The translations under genes were made by a program, and so were the position numbers. From Nitrospira sp. ND1 (GTDB taxonomy: Bacteria > Nitrospirota > Nitrospiria > Nitrospirales > Nitrospiraceae): DNA of 64,000 nucleotides. The DNA lies in contig NZ_FWEX01000006.1 in the NCBI RefSeq assembly GCF_900170025.1, positions 2,943,236 through 3,007,235 on the forward strand, written 5' to 3'. The notes beneath the pieces are model-generated. The model was not told the origin of the DNA. It did no database searches and saw nothing but the letters and a program-made list of their open reading frames with translations. Below are positions 43,746 through 53,746 of this stretch, piece by piece; position 1 is the stretch's first letter, and each line of letters begins with the position of its first letter.

Positions 43746-45800
43746 GTGAGCGACTCAGCAATTGTGACCTTTGCTCTGATTGCGGCGATTGCCGGTATTG
43801 CCTATGGCCTCTATCTTGCTATGTGGGTGTTCAAGCTCAACGCGGGTAATGCGAAGATGCAGGAAATTGCGAAAGCGATTCAGGAGGGCGCCGGCGCCTA
43901 TATGAATCGCCAGTACAAGACGGTGGGCATGGTGGCGGCGGTGCTGTTCGTAGTGCTCTGGGGGGCGGGCGCCGTATCGGATAAGTTCGGAATGCTGACG
44001 GCCATCGGATTTTTAATCGGCGCCGGGGCCTCGGCACTCGCTGGTTATGTGGGTATGATCATCGCGGTCCGGGCGAACGTGCGGACGGCGCAAGCCGCAC
44101 ACAACGGCATGAATGCGGCGTTGACCGTCGCGTTCCGCGGCGGCGCGGTGACGGGGCTGTTGCTGATCGGGCTCGGCCTCTTGGCGATCACCAGTTTCTA
44201 CACACTGGCCTCGCAGATGGCCGGGCAGGAAAAGGCGATTCATGCCTTGCTCAGCCTCGGTTTCGGAGGCAGCCTGATTTCGGTGTTTGCGCGCGTCGGC
44301 GGTGGCATCTACACCAAAGCGGCCGACGTGGGCGCGGACCTGGTCGGCAAAGTGGAAGCAGGCATTCCTGAAGATGATCCTCGCAATCCGGCAGTCATCG
44401 CCGACAACGTGGGCGACAACGTCGGCGATTGCGCAGGCATGGCGGCGGACCTTTTCGAAACCTACGCGGTGACGACTGTGGCCGCGATGGTTCTCGCGTT
44501 CACAATGTTCAAGGGCGTCAGCGCGCCGATTCTGTATCCGCTCGCGTTGGGCGGTGTGACGATTTTCGCGACCATCATCGGCATTTTGTTTGTGAAGGTG
44601 AGCCCGGGCGGCGAGATCATGCCGGCCCTGTACAAGGGGTTGTTTGTGGCCGGCGGGATTGCGGCCGTGGCGTTCTACCCGATCACCTCGAAGATCATGG
44701 AGGGCGTCGGTGGGGTGAGCGGTATCAGTTATTACCTGGCGGCGTTGATGGGGCTGGCGGTAACGCTCGCATTGGTGTTCATCACCGATTATTACACGTC
44801 CAAGGACTATGCGCCGGTGAAGGATATCGCCAAGGCCAGCGAAACGGGTCATGCGACCAACATCATTGCCGGTCTGGCGGTGGGCATGCAGTCAACGTCC
44901 GCCCCGGTGATCGTCATTGGCGCGGCGATTCTCGGCAGTTATTGGATTTGCGGCGGCGCGGCGGCGGGTGGGCTCTATGGCGTCGCTGTGGCTGCGGTGT
45001 CGATGCTCTCGATGGCGGGGATCGTGGTGGCGATCGATGCGTTCGGCCCGATTACGGACAATGCCGGTGGGATCGCTGAAATGGCCCATCTGGGGAAAGA
45101 AGTGCGCGACATCACGGATCCGCTCGACGCGGTTGGGAATACGACAAAGGCGGTCACCAAGGGTTATGCGATCGGCTCTGCCGCACTCGCGGCGGTGGTC
45201 TTGTTTGCGGAGTTCGCCCGTGAGGTGGCCAAGGGGAGCCAAGCCAGCACCTTCGATCTCTCCAATCCCTTGGTACTGGTCGGGCTCTTTCTCGGGGGAA
45301 TGTTGCCGTTCATTTTCGGCGCGTTGTGTATGAAGGCGGTCGGCCAGGCGGCCGGGCTGGTTGTGGAAGAGGTTCGGCGTCAGTTCCGGACGATCAAAGG
45401 CATTATGGAAGGTACCGGAAAGCCGGAGTACGGCACCTGCGTGGATATCGTGACGCAGGCGGCGATTCAGAAGATGATGATTCCGGGGTTGATTCCCGTC
45501 GTGGCCCCGATTCTGGTGGGCGTCATCCTTGGACCACAAGCGCTTGGCGGAGTGCTGGTGGGGAGCATCGTGACGGGTCTCTTTGTGGCCATCTCCATGA
45601 CGAGCGGCGGCGGCGCCTGGGACAATGCCAAGAAGTACATCGAAGAGCAGGGCCTGAAGGGGACCGATACGCATAAGGCGGCGGTGACCGGGGACACGGT
45701 CGGCGACCCGTACAAGGATACGGCCGGGCCGGCGATCAATCCGATGATCAAAGTCATCAACATCGTGGCGCTGCTGATCGTCTCGCTCATTGTGAAATAG
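43746..45800 (+). CDS. hppA: Membrane proton-pumping pyrophosphatase
   Basis: 684 residues, GTG start with AGGAGGAG 8 nt upstream, about 16 helices. Catalytic motif [20 protein letters not shown] and the acidic [19 protein letters not shown] are intact. The residue after GNTT is Lys ([15 protein letters not shown]), the pattern linked to potassium-independent H+-pumping enzymes. It hydrolyses pyrophosphate and pumps protons outward; useful in an energy-limited nitrite oxidiser. Confidence 0.95.
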   Translation: MSDSAIVTFALIAAIAGIAYGLYLAMWVFKLNAGNAKMQEIAKAIQEGAGAYMNRQYKTVGMVAAVLFVVLWGAGAVSDKFGMLTAIGFLIGAGASALAGYVGMIIAVRANVRTAQAAHNGMNAALTVAFRGGAVTGLLLIGLGLLAITSFYTLASQMAGQEKAIHALLSLGFGGSLISVFARVGGGIYTKAADVGADLVGKVEAGIPEDDPRNPAVIADNVGDNVGDCAGMAADLFETYAVTTVAAMVLAFTMFKGVSAPILYPLALGGVTIFATIIGILFVKVSPGGEIMPALYKGLFVAGGIAAVAFYPITSKIMEGVGGVSGISYYLAALMGLAVTLALVFITDYYTSKDYAPVKDIAKASETGHATNIIAGLAVGMQSTSAPVIVIGAAILGSYWICGGAAAGGLYGVAVAAVSMLSMAGIVVAIDAFGPITDNAGGIAEMAHLGKEVRDITDPLDAVGNTTKAVTKGYAIGSAALAAVVLFAEFAREVAKGSQASTFDLSNPLVLVGLFLGGMLPFIFGALCMKAVGQAAGLVVEEVRRQFRTIKGIMEGTGKPEYGTCVDIVTQAAIQKMMIPGLIPVVAPILVGVILGPQALGGVLVGSIVTGLFVAISMTSGGGAWDNAKKYIEEQGLKGTDTHKAAVTGDTVGDPYKDTAGPAINPMIKVINIVALLIVSLIVK

Positions 45801-45963
45801 CTGCGGGTGTGAGGTGGGGTTGGTCGCTCGTGAGGCGTTCCAGGCGTTATGCGAGCGACTCCGTACACAATGTGCTCCTTGGCTTGACGCGTTCGACGAC
45901 CCTAGAGTAAGGTGACAAGGAGTGGGTAGTTCGAACAGGTTCTGATTGACTGGAGGTGCTCCG

Positions 45964-46161
45964 ATGGAGAAACAGGAGAGGAGACCGGAATCCAGGAAAG
46001 ACTCTCATCAGAAGGAAGAGGTCAAGCCGAATCCAAAAGTCGTCGAGTCCGGGAAAAAGATGAAAGAAGACATCGACAAGTTGGTCGATGAAATCGACGA
46101 CGTGCTCGAAAAAAATGCCGAAGAGTTCGTGAAGAACTATGTGCAAAAGGGAGGGGAGTAG
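45964..46161 (+). CDS. pup: Prokaryotic ubiquitin-like protein Pup
   Basis: 65 residues from ATG 45964 (TGGAGG about 8 nt upstream). Charged, disordered N-terminal half, then the Pup helix pattern IDKLVDEIDDVLEKNAEEFV and C-terminus NYVQKGGE. It ends in Gly-Gly-Glu, so it would not need deamidation before ligation to target lysines. Pup normally works with PafA, Dop, Mpa/ARC and a 20S proteasome; none of those genes lies in this window. The stop codon sits inside a strong terminator. Confidence 0.9.
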   Translation: MEKQERRPESRKDSHQKEEVKPNPKVVESGKKMKEDIDKLVDEIDDVLEKNAEEFVKNYVQKGGE

Positions 46162-46175
46162 TCCCCTCCCTTTTT
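46145..46175 (+). terminator. Rho-independent terminator overlapping the pup stop
   Basis: 13-bp perfect stem AAAAGGGAGGGGA (46145-46157) with TCCCCTCCCTTTT (46162-46174), 4-nt loop GTAG, T tract. The left arm codes the last Pup residues and the loop contains most of the TAG stop (46159-46161). Confidence 0.9.
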
Positions 46176-46288
46176 GTTATCCGCTCCCGGTCCTTCCCTC
46201 CTTTTTGTGCCACGACGCTTCGTCCGTTCATCAGAGGGCTGATCGTGACCCGACGCTGCGCCTCGTTCTATCCGGCGCGAGAACCCGT

Positions 46289-46317
46289 TTGACAAAAAAA
46301 TGGTGAGTCGATACCAT
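46289..46317 (+). promoter_or_regulatory. Sigma-70-type promoter before recJ
   Basis: Perfect -35 TTGACA (46289-46294), 17-nt spacer, TACCAT -10 (46312-46317), 53 nt before the recJ ATG. Good match in position and spacing. Confidence 0.6.
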
Positions 46318-46369
46318 TCCCCTTACTTCTCAGTAACTTCTGAATATTTCAGGCAAAGACAGAGGATTC

Positions 46370-48076
46370 ATGCAGGAAAAACTGTGGGTGTTTCGACCGT
46401 CTGATATCGCCTTGCAGAATAATTTGTCGCGGCAGCTCTCGATCTCGCCGGTGACGGCCTCGGTGCTCCTTGCGCGCGGTGTCACGACTTCCGATGAAGC
46501 GACCCGTTGGATGTCCGGCGTGCAGGGCGGGCTGCACGATCCATTTTTGCTCCCTGATATGGAACCGGCTGTCGAGCGGTTACATCAGGCCCTCGCTCGC
46601 CAGGAGCGGGTCTGTTTTTACGGCGATTACGATGTCGATGGGGTCTCGGCGACGAGTCTCTATCTGTCGTTCTATCAAGGTCTCGGCGGGAATGCCTGTG
46701 GCTACATTCCGCATAGGGTTCGCGAAGGCTACGGGTTGAACGAGGGGGCGGTTCGTCGCTTAGCGGAAGAGGGGATTTCGCTGCTTGTCACCTCCGACTG
46801 CGGGACGACCTCGCATCATGAGATTGCGGTCGCCAGGGAACTCGGCATGGATGTGATCGTCACGGATCATCATCAAACGGATGCCACGATGCCTGCCGCC
46901 CTTGCCGTGCTCAATCCGCACCGGCGCGATGCGATCTATCCGTTTAAAGGGCTCTGCTCGGCGGGGTTGGCGTATAAGGTGGTGTCGGCTTACCAGCAAC
47001 GGTATGGATCCGGCGACGTGGAGCCTGACTCCTGCTTGGATCTGGTCGCGTTGGCAACGGTGGCCGACATCGTGCCGCTTCAGGACGAGAATCGGATTCT
47101 GGTGCGGGAAGGCCTGACCCACATCACGCGCGGAGCCCGCGCTGGAATTCGCGCGCTCAAGCAGGTAGCCGGTATCGCGAAGGCCTGTACGAGCGAGACG
47201 ATCGGTTTCCGCCTCGGCCCCCGGTTGAATGCCGCAGGACGGCTGGATCATGCCATGCTCTGTGTACGGCTGTTGACGACGGAGTCCGATCAGGAAGCCA
47301 TGCAGATTGCCGAACAGTTGGAGCAGTTGAACCGGCAGCGGCAACAGATCGAGGAAGGCATTACCGGCGAGGCGGCGACCTATCTGCAGCAGGATGAGCC
47401 GGCCGCGGCGATCGTCTTAGGCTCGCGTGACTGGCATCTGGGTGTTGTGGGGATTGTTGCCGCTCGCTTGGTGGACCGGTTCCATCGTCCGAGCATCGTG
47501 ATGGCGATCGATGGGCAGGGCATAGGGAAGGGCTCGGCCAGGACGGTGGAGGGGTTCGATCTGTATCAGGGATTGTCCGAGTGTAAGGATCTGTTGGAGG
47601 CCTATGGCGGTCACCCGAGTGCCGCTGGACTGACGCTCAAGGAACCGCGGTTGGAGGAATTCCGCCGGCGGTTCTGTGAGGTGGTGGCTCAGTGGGCCGG
47701 GAGTGCTCGCACGGTGCCGACCCTGCACGTCGATGCCGAGGTGAAGCTGACGGATGTCAATTTTGACCTGATCCAGGAACTGGAATCCCTGCATCCCTTC
47801 GGGGCCGGCAATCCCGAACCCACCTTGGCTGTTCGCGGCCTGGATGTGGTGGACGCACGAGTCGTCGGCGAGAAGCATCTGAAGTTGCGTGTTCGGCAAG
47901 GGCGGTCATTTATCTTCGATAGCATCGGCTTTCGCATGGGCTCGTTTGAAGAGCTGGGGCTCAGGGCCGGTCGACCGGTGGACTTGGCTTTCAGCCCCGA
48001 GCGCAATCATTGGAACGGCTACGATCGAGTGCAGTTGCGTATCAAGGCCCTTCGCATGAGCGGTGAGGTGTCGTAA
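46370..48076 (+). CDS. recJ: Single-stranded-DNA-specific exonuclease RecJ
   Basis: 568 residues. DHH-family motifs: VCFYGDYDVDGVSATSLY (motif I, about 80-97), TSDCGTTSHHE, VTDHHQTD (motif III, DHH), and the C-terminal DHHA1 motif GGHPSAAGLTL. Degrades single-stranded DNA 5' to 3' in recombination and mismatch repair. Its stop is 2 nt before the relA/spoT start. Confidence 0.95.
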   Translation: MQEKLWVFRPSDIALQNNLSRQLSISPVTASVLLARGVTTSDEATRWMSGVQGGLHDPFLLPDMEPAVERLHQALARQERVCFYGDYDVDGVSATSLYLSFYQGLGGNACGYIPHRVREGYGLNEGAVRRLAEEGISLLVTSDCGTTSHHEIAVARELGMDVIVTDHHQTDATMPAALAVLNPHRRDAIYPFKGLCSAGLAYKVVSAYQQRYGSGDVEPDSCLDLVALATVADIVPLQDENRILVREGLTHITRGARAGIRALKQVAGIAKACTSETIGFRLGPRLNAAGRLDHAMLCVRLLTTESDQEAMQIAEQLEQLNRQRQQIEEGITGEAATYLQQDEPAAAIVLGSRDWHLGVVGIVAARLVDRFHRPSIVMAIDGQGIGKGSARTVEGFDLYQGLSECKDLLEAYGGHPSAAGLTLKEPRLEEFRRRFCEVVAQWAGSARTVPTLHVDAEVKLTDVNFDLIQELESLHPFGAGNPEPTLAVRGLDVVDARVVGEKHLKLRVRQGRSFIFDSIGFRMGSFEELGLRAGRPVDLAFSPERNHWNGYDRVQLRIKALRMSGEVS

Positions 48077-48078
48077 CT

Positions 48079-50262
48079 ATGCCGCACGAGACGGTGACAG
48101 AGCTGAGTCAGCTGATCGATCGGGTGAAGAGCTACAACGTCGAGGCGGACCTCGATCTTGTGCGCCGGGCTTATGATTTTTCGGCCAAGGCGCACGAAGG
48201 ACAGATGCGCCGATCCGGTGAGCCCTATTTTCGGCATCCTCTGGCGGTCGCGGGCCTGCTGACCCACTTAAAGACGGATGTCACGGCCATCGTCGCAGGC
48301 CTGCTGCACGACACGCTGGAAGATACGCTGGCTACGCCGCTTGAGTTGGAACAGCGATTCGGGAAGGACGTGGTGCATCTGGTCGACGGCGTGACCAAGA
48401 TCGGCAAGATTACCTTTCGGAACTACGAGGAAAAGCAGGCGGAAAATTTCCGCAAGATGGTCTTGTCGATGGCGGACGATATCCGCGTCGTCCTCATCAA
48501 GCTGGCGGATCGGCTCCACAACATGCGGACTCTGGAATATCTGAGCGAGGGGAAGCGGCAACAAATCGCCCAGGAGACGCTGGAGATTTATGCTCCGTTG
48601 GCCAATCGGCTGGGGATCGGTTGGATTAAGAACGAGCTGGAAGACCTCTGTCTGAAACATCTCAAGCCGGATGTCTACGAGTCGTTGCGCGTTCGGGTGG
48701 CGAAGCGGGACGAAGACCGGCAGCAGTACATCATTGAAGTCATCGACCTGGTGAAGAAGGCCATGGCCGAGGCCGGTTTGCAGGGTGAAGTCTCCGGCCG
48801 CCCCAAACACCTGTACGGCATCTACCAGAAGATGGAGAAGCAATCGATCTCATTCGAAGAGGTGTACGATCTCGCCGCGCTGCGCATCATTACCGACATC
48901 AAGATGAACTGTTATGCGCTCCTCGGTGTCATCCATTCACTGTGGCGCCCGTTGCCGGGCCGCTTCAAGGACTACATCGCGATTCCGAAATCCAACATGT
49001 ATCAGTCGTTGCACACCACCGTCGTCGGTCCCCAAGGCGAACATGTCGAGTTTCAGATTCGGACGGAGGAGATGCATCGCGTTTCTGAACAGGGCATCGC
49101 CGCACACTGGAAATACAAAGAGCACGGGCGGATCGACGAGAAAGACGGAAAGGTTTTCAGTTGGCTACGCCAGTTTGTGGAATGGAATCAGGATTTGCCG
49201 GACAATCGTCAGTTCATGGATTCGGTGAAGCTGGATCTTTTTCACGATGTCGTCTACGTCTTTACCCCCCAGGGCATGGTGAAGGAATTGCCCAAAGGCT
49301 CCACTCCGGTGGATTTTGCCTATTCCGTCCACACCGAAATCGGCGACCACTGTGTGGGGGCGAAGGTCAACGGCAAGATCGTTCCGCTGAAACACATGAT
49401 GGAAAGCGGAGATATGGTGGAGATCCTGACCGCCGCCAATCAAACGCCTCACCGGGATTGGTTGAAATTCGTCCGCACGTCGCGCGCGAAAACCAAGATC
49501 AAACATTGGATCAAGGCCGAAGAGCAATCCCGTAGCATCGAGATTGGCAAGCGGTTGTTGGAAGCCGAGTTCCGCCGGCATGGCCTGGCGCCCGCCCAGA
49601 TGATGCGGTCGGAACAGCTCCTGGCCGTGGCCAAACAGGTCGGGTATGAAACGCCGGAGGAACTGGCCGCAGCCGTCGGCTTCGGCCATGTGCCGACCTC
49701 GCAGGTGATGAGCAAAATCAATCCGCCCGTCGCGACGGAAGGACAGACGGTCGCCCCTGAGGTTCCGCCGCCGCCGAAACCGGTCACCGGACGGACCGAT
49801 GACACGGGTGTGCAGGTCAAAGGCGCGCGGGACCTGTTGATGCAACTTTCCCGTTGTTGCAATCCTGTGCCGGGCGACCGCATCTTGGGGTATATCACCA
49901 GGGGACGTGGACTCACGATTCATACCGTGGATTGTCCCAATTTGGAAGCGTTGGACTATGACAAGAACCGGCTGGTCGAAGTCGAGTGGGACCATTCCAC
50001 GCCCAGTACACACTCGGTCAAGGTCTCGGTCATCGCCGTGGACAAGACCGGAGTGCTGGCGCATGTCTCGACGGCCATCTCCGAATGTCAGGCCAATATC
50101 AGTCGGGCTGAAATTACGACCCGCGAGGATCGGAAGGCGATGCTGGATTTCATCATCGAGGTCTTGGACACCGCACATCTGGCTCGGGTGCTCAAGGCGA
50201 TTGAAAGGGTGGATGGCATCATCACCGTGCGACGTGTTCGCTCCTGGCAAGAGCGTTCCTAG
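48079..50262 (+). CDS. Bifunctional (p)ppGpp synthetase/hydrolase (RelA/SpoT type)
   Basis: 727 residues. HD hydrolase domain with HDTLEDT intact (about residues 76-82) and ADRLHNMRTLEYL, synthetase domain with YKEHG and EMHRVSEQGIAAHWKYK, TGS domain (FTPQGMVKELPKGSTPVDFAY), and a C-terminal ACT domain. Both activities look possible from residues seen. Controls the stringent response. Confidence 0.93.
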   Translation: MPHETVTELSQLIDRVKSYNVEADLDLVRRAYDFSAKAHEGQMRRSGEPYFRHPLAVAGLLTHLKTDVTAIVAGLLHDTLEDTLATPLELEQRFGKDVVHLVDGVTKIGKITFRNYEEKQAENFRKMVLSMADDIRVVLIKLADRLHNMRTLEYLSEGKRQQIAQETLEIYAPLANRLGIGWIKNELEDLCLKHLKPDVYESLRVRVAKRDEDRQQYIIEVIDLVKKAMAEAGLQGEVSGRPKHLYGIYQKMEKQSISFEEVYDLAALRIITDIKMNCYALLGVIHSLWRPLPGRFKDYIAIPKSNMYQSLHTTVVGPQGEHVEFQIRTEEMHRVSEQGIAAHWKYKEHGRIDEKDGKVFSWLRQFVEWNQDLPDNRQFMDSVKLDLFHDVVYVFTPQGMVKELPKGSTPVDFAYSVHTEIGDHCVGAKVNGKIVPLKHMMESGDMVEILTAANQTPHRDWLKFVRTSRAKTKIKHWIKAEEQSRSIEIGKRLLEAEFRRHGLAPAQMMRSEQLLAVAKQVGYETPEELAAAVGFGHVPTSQVMSKINPPVATEGQTVAPEVPPPPKPVTGRTDDTGVQVKGARDLLMQLSRCCNPVPGDRILGYITRGRGLTIHTVDCPNLEALDYDKNRLVEVEWDHSTPSTHSVKVSVIAVDKTGVLAHVSTAISECQANISRAEITTREDRKAMLDFIIEVLDTAHLARVLKAIERVDGIITVRRVRSWQERS

Positions 50263-50310
50263 CCCGAGAGGTGTTCGTGTGTTCTCCTCCCCGCATCAGG
50301 TGAGATCCGC

Positions 50311-51825
50311 ATGAGCCTCGGTCTACTGGTCGGCACGGTGATGGCGATGCTTGCCGTCATGGCCGGGGTGTTGATGGGCCTGACCTATCTGTTGGCTCGA
50401 CGCGGCAGGTCGGCGCCGCCGCTCCCGTTCTATGCCGGCGGTGTGGCACTGGTGCTCGTCACCGCCGCGTTGGTCGGCCGCAGCGAACTCGTGAGTCACA
50501 GTCCGCACTTTGTCCGGTCGGGACTCGATGTCGCGGCCTGGCTGGGCGCCTCTTTTTTTCTCTTCACGATTCTTGATGCCCTGATCATCGGCGAATGGCT
50601 GATCGAACGAGGGCAGCGCTATATCCCCGATATTGTCCGGCAGCTGCTCATCGGCGCGGAAGTGGTGGCTGCCGGAGTGTTGATCCTCTGGCTGGTCATG
50701 GGGATCAACCTCGTGGCCCTGGTGGCGTTGCCGACCGTTGCGGCGGCGATGGTCGGTGTCGCGTTGAAAGATACGCTGACGCGCTTCTTTTCCGGAATTG
50801 AGCTGGGAAAGATTGTGAAGGTGGGGGAGTGGATTACGGTGGTTGATCGTGAAGGGATGGTGACCCACATCGGCATGGAGCATGTGACGCTGCTGACTCG
50901 CGCTCAGGATCTCGTCTCGCTGCCTAACGATCTGGTGATCCAGAGCGGGGTGACGAATTTCAGCAGGCCCACCACGACGCATTTCTGTAACGTGTATGTC
51001 GATGCCGCCTATCGCACTCCGCCTGAGCAGGTCTGTGCGACGTTGCTTGAGGCGGCTGTGGCGGTGCCGGGGGTATTGCAGGATCCGAAGGCGACCGCTC
51101 TGGTCACGGCATTTAACGAATCGGCGATTCAGTATCGAATCAAATTTCCGATCAGTGATTTCGCACAGCGGGATATGATCGAGAGCCGGATGCGGACGTA
51201 CATTTGGCATGCCTTTGCGCGCAATGGAATCGAGATTCCCTTTCCACAACGTGTGCTGCATCAGACGGTCGAACCGGAGGTCGTTGCGAACGGGCAGGCG
51301 GTCGGGCGCATGGTTGCCCAACTCGCGGCGGTCGACTTTTTGGGTACGCTGGATGCCAAGCAGCTCGAAGCGTTAGCGAAAGAAGCGCGATGGGAGTCCT
51401 ACTTACCTGGCGAACGGGTTGTTCGTCAGGGGGAGCCCGGAGAGGTCCTCTACGTCATCGCTTCCGGAAAAGCTGATGTGCGGTTGGAACAGGGGGGGCT
51501 CAGTTCGACGGTGACAACGCTTGAAGCGGGGAAGTTTTTCGGCGAAATGTCTCTGTTAACTGGGGAGCCGCGTTCGGCCACGGTATCGGCCGCGACGGAA
51601 TTGTTGGTCATTGCCGTCGGGAAGCAGTCGTTGCTGCAGGTTGTTCAGGAGGATCGCCGACTGATCGAGCGCATCGGTGAAGTGGTGGCCCGTAGACAGG
51701 CGGCGACTGCGGCAGCGAAAACGCAACTGTCTCGTGAGGCAGCGGCCCTTTCGGCAGTCACACACGCACGTTCCCTCGTCGAGCGCATTCAGAACTTTTT
51801 CTGGGGTGCGCGCAAGGCGCAGTGA
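50311..51825 (+). CDS. MscS-like channel with cyclic-nucleotide-binding domain
   Basis: 504 residues: four N-terminal helices (about 3-150), an MscS beta domain (VKVGEWITVVDREGMVTHIG; SLPNDLVIQSGVTNFSRP), and a C-terminal cNMP-binding domain (about 340-470, GERVVRQGEPGEVLYVIASG). Similar to bacterial cyclic-nucleotide-gated mechanosensitive channels. Converges with the next gene, 16 nt apart. Confidence 0.88.
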   Translation: MSLGLLVGTVMAMLAVMAGVLMGLTYLLARRGRSAPPLPFYAGGVALVLVTAALVGRSELVSHSPHFVRSGLDVAAWLGASFFLFTILDALIIGEWLIERGQRYIPDIVRQLLIGAEVVAAGVLILWLVMGINLVALVALPTVAAAMVGVALKDTLTRFFSGIELGKIVKVGEWITVVDREGMVTHIGMEHVTLLTRAQDLVSLPNDLVIQSGVTNFSRPTTTHFCNVYVDAAYRTPPEQVCATLLEAAVAVPGVLQDPKATALVTAFNESAIQYRIKFPISDFAQRDMIESRMRTYIWHAFARNGIEIPFPQRVLHQTVEPEVVANGQAVGRMVAQLAAVDFLGTLDAKQLEALAKEARWESYLPGERVVRQGEPGEVLYVIASGKADVRLEQGGLSSTVTTLEAGKFFGEMSLLTGEPRSATVSAATELLVIAVGKQSLLQVVQEDRRLIERIGEVVARRQAATAAAKTQLSREAAALSAVTHARSLVERIQNFFWGARKAQ

Positions 51826-51841
51826 TCAGGTTGAAGGCTGG

Positions 51842-52354
51842 TCAGGGCTGTTTGAAGCTCAGTTTCATACCGCGTTGAAGCTGCAGTGCCGCCGCACGGC
51901 CCCCGCCGAGTTCCAAGACGTACAGCGCACCTTCATCCGAGTGGTACTGTGGACAGCCGTCGTCCTGTCTGGTGCAGATGGGGACGTTTCGTTCGATATG
52001 GACGATCGTTTTCTTTGCGTCCATCCAGATGATATCGAGTGGGATCTTGGTATTTTTCATCCAGAATGTCCAGGGCTGGGCGTCGCCGAAGATAAAGAGC
52101 ATGCCGCGGTCATCCGCGAGATGCTCTCGAAACATCAAACCCTGGGCACGTTTCAATGCCGTATCGGCTAATTCCGCCTGGATCAGTGTACCGGTTGGCG
52201 TTTTGACCGTAATGAGCGTATCGGCCTGCGGATCGGCGGCCAAGCTGAAGCAGGTCATACTCAGCATGGTGATACCTGTAAGGCACCACATCGCAAGTCT
52301 CAGTAGTGCCGGACAGTGTGTATTATCAAGGCGATCTGTTGTGTCGAGCGTCAC
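51842..52354 (-). CDS. Exported DUF192 protein
   Basis: 170 residues with a hydrophobic N-terminal signal segment (about 16-42, MLSMTCFSLAADPQ) and a DUF192 domain (ELADTALKRAQGLMFREHLADDRGMLFIFGDAQPWTFWMKNTKIPLD, described here in short pieces as GLMFREHL and FWMKNTKIPLDI). Function unknown; family members are small secreted beta-barrel-like proteins. Confidence 0.85.
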   Translation of the reverse strand: MTLDTTDRLDNTHCPALLRLAMWCLTGITMLSMTCFSLAADPQADTLITVKTPTGTLIQAELADTALKRAQGLMFREHLADDRGMLFIFGDAQPWTFWMKNTKIPLDIIWMDAKKTIVHIERNVPICTRQDDGCPQYHSDEGALYVLELGGGRAAALQLQRGMKLSFKQP

Positions 52355-52492
52355 GGCTGCATCCTAGCGGGCTCCTCGCGGGCCGTCAAGATACTGAACG
52401 TGTCCGGGGGCTGAGTGTGCGACGCTGTGTTGCAATTTCGTCGGCGCCTATGCCATCCTCGGCCTATTATTTGACTTGGATGGAGGCTGTTC

Positions 52493-52678
52493 ATGAAAGA
52501 AACGCGACGTGTGGTGTACATGCGAGGCGTGTTTGTCTGTCCGAAGTGCCGCCAATCATATGTGCAGGAAAAGTGGATTGAGGAGTTCAGAATTCGCTGC
52601 CACAAGTGCGACTATCGCGGAACGTTGACCCAAGTGTCCGTCGAAGAGCACATGGACGAAGAAACCGTTCGCCGGTAA
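52493..52678 (+). CDS. Small zinc-ribbon protein
   Basis: 61 residues with two CxxC pairs (CPKC near residue 16 and CHKC near residue 36) spaced as in rubredoxin/FmdB-like zinc ribbons. The upstream region is divergent from the DUF192 gene. Role unknown. Confidence 0.6.
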   Translation: MKETRRVVYMRGVFVCPKCRQSYVQEKWIEEFRIRCHKCDYRGTLTQVSVEEHMDEETVRR

Positions 52679-52820
52679 GCGCTACGGTTCTGTTGGGCGA
52701 GTTTTCCGGAGATCCAGTCCCCAATCCTCGATTCGAAAATGCGACTAGTTCATGCCAGGCCGCTCATGGCCTGGCCCAGCCGATGTCAGGGTTGTTTTCT
52801 TCTCCAGTGAGAGGTGCGTC

Positions 52821-53432
52821 ATGATTCAGCTGGGGCGAGTGCTGCTTCTGTGCGTCAGCAGTCTTCTGGCCTGGCCGATCATTGGCCGAGCGGCTGATAG
52901 CCCGCTGGCGATCAATGTGCTGGTGGCGTATCACTCTCTTTCCGGGCACACCGAGCGAATGGCCGAGGCGGTTGCAGAGGGCGCTCGATCGGGGCCCCAG
53001 ACGCATGTTGTCCTGAAGCGTGCGGGGAAAGTGACGGCTGAGGAATTATTCGCCGCCGATGCCATTGTGCTCGGGTCTCCTGTCTATTGGTCCAACATGG
53101 CCGGTGAGGTGAAGACGTTTATTGACGACTGGCAATTCAAGTTCGGCGTGTTCCCGGAATTCAAATTGAAGAACAAGGTAGGGGCTGCATTTGCAACCGG
53201 CGGCCAGATTTCCAGCGGGAAAGAGCTGACGATGCTCTCAATCCTTGCGGCGATGCTGGGGAATCAGATGATTGTCGTCAGCGGTGGTGGTGCGTTTGGC
53301 GCTTCTGCGACAACAGAAGGCGACAGTCCTGGCATTGATGCGCAAGAGCTGACTGGAGCCCGCGAGTTGGGTCGGCGGGTGGCTGACGTTGCCGGTGCGG
53401 TCAAGAGGGGATTCGAGTCACAGGGAAAATAA
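52821..53432 (+). CDS. Flavodoxin/WrbA-like protein with an N-terminal export signal
   Basis: 203 residues from ATG 52821 (GAGAGG upstream). Signal peptide about 1-24 (cleavage after GRAAD), then a flavodoxin fold with the phosphate loop YHSLSGHTERMAEAV and GSPVYWSNMAGEVKTFIDDW, as in WrbA. Export of an FMN protein is unusual; Sec export would need FMN to bind outside. A quinone reductase role is possible. Confidence 0.75.
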   Translation: MIQLGRVLLLCVSSLLAWPIIGRAADSPLAINVLVAYHSLSGHTERMAEAVAEGARSGPQTHVVLKRAGKVTAEELFAADAIVLGSPVYWSNMAGEVKTFIDDWQFKFGVFPEFKLKNKVGAAFATGGQISSGKELTMLSILAAMLGNQMIVVSGGGAFGASATTEGDSPGIDAQELTGARELGRRVADVAGAVKRGFESQGK

Positions 53433-53473
53433 TGCCGGTTCGAGCGGGCGGTGATTGCTTCCGAATCGGGATT

Positions 53474-53680
53474 CTAGGACCGCACCGGATTTTGACAGGT
53501 AGTCTCCATCTGGCTCTTCGCCAGCGACACAAGTTCGTGGATATTCTTCGCGCAACGGCCGCAGCATCCGTTATCGCGCAAGCCGAATTCAGCAACGATT
53601 TGCCTGGTGGTCAGGAAGCCCTGACGACCGGCCGCCCGCACATCTGATTCCGTTAAGCCCTTACATAAGCAGACATACAT
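53474..53680 (-). CDS. Bacterioferritin-associated ferredoxin-like 2Fe-2S protein
   Basis: 68 residues from ATG 53680, preferred because GGGAG lies at normal distance; the ATG at 53689 abuts it. The BFD motif is complete: CLC near the N-terminus (MYVCLCKGLTESD) and CCGRC about 38 residues on. These hold a 2Fe-2S cluster. In E. coli Bfd releases iron from bacterioferritin under Fur control. A Fur-like box lies upstream at 53747-53761. Confidence 0.85.
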   Translation of the reverse strand: MYVCLCKGLTESDVRAAGRQGFLTTRQIVAEFGLRDNGCCGRCAKNIHELVSLAKSQMETTCQNPVRS

Positions 53681-53746
53681 GAGTGGCATCTCCCACTGAT
53701 GATCGGTTGTCCTTGCGGGCGTCTGACGCGTTCAATTTCTCGATAC

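Noticed and set aside
45823-45859. 8-bp inverted repeat GTCGCTCG/CGAGCGAC after hppA
   Set aside because: Loop of 21 nt and no T run, so not a good terminator; no other function is supported.
49165-50250. 361-residue minus-strand frame
   Set aside because: Opposes the C-terminal half of the relA/spoT gene; no motif.
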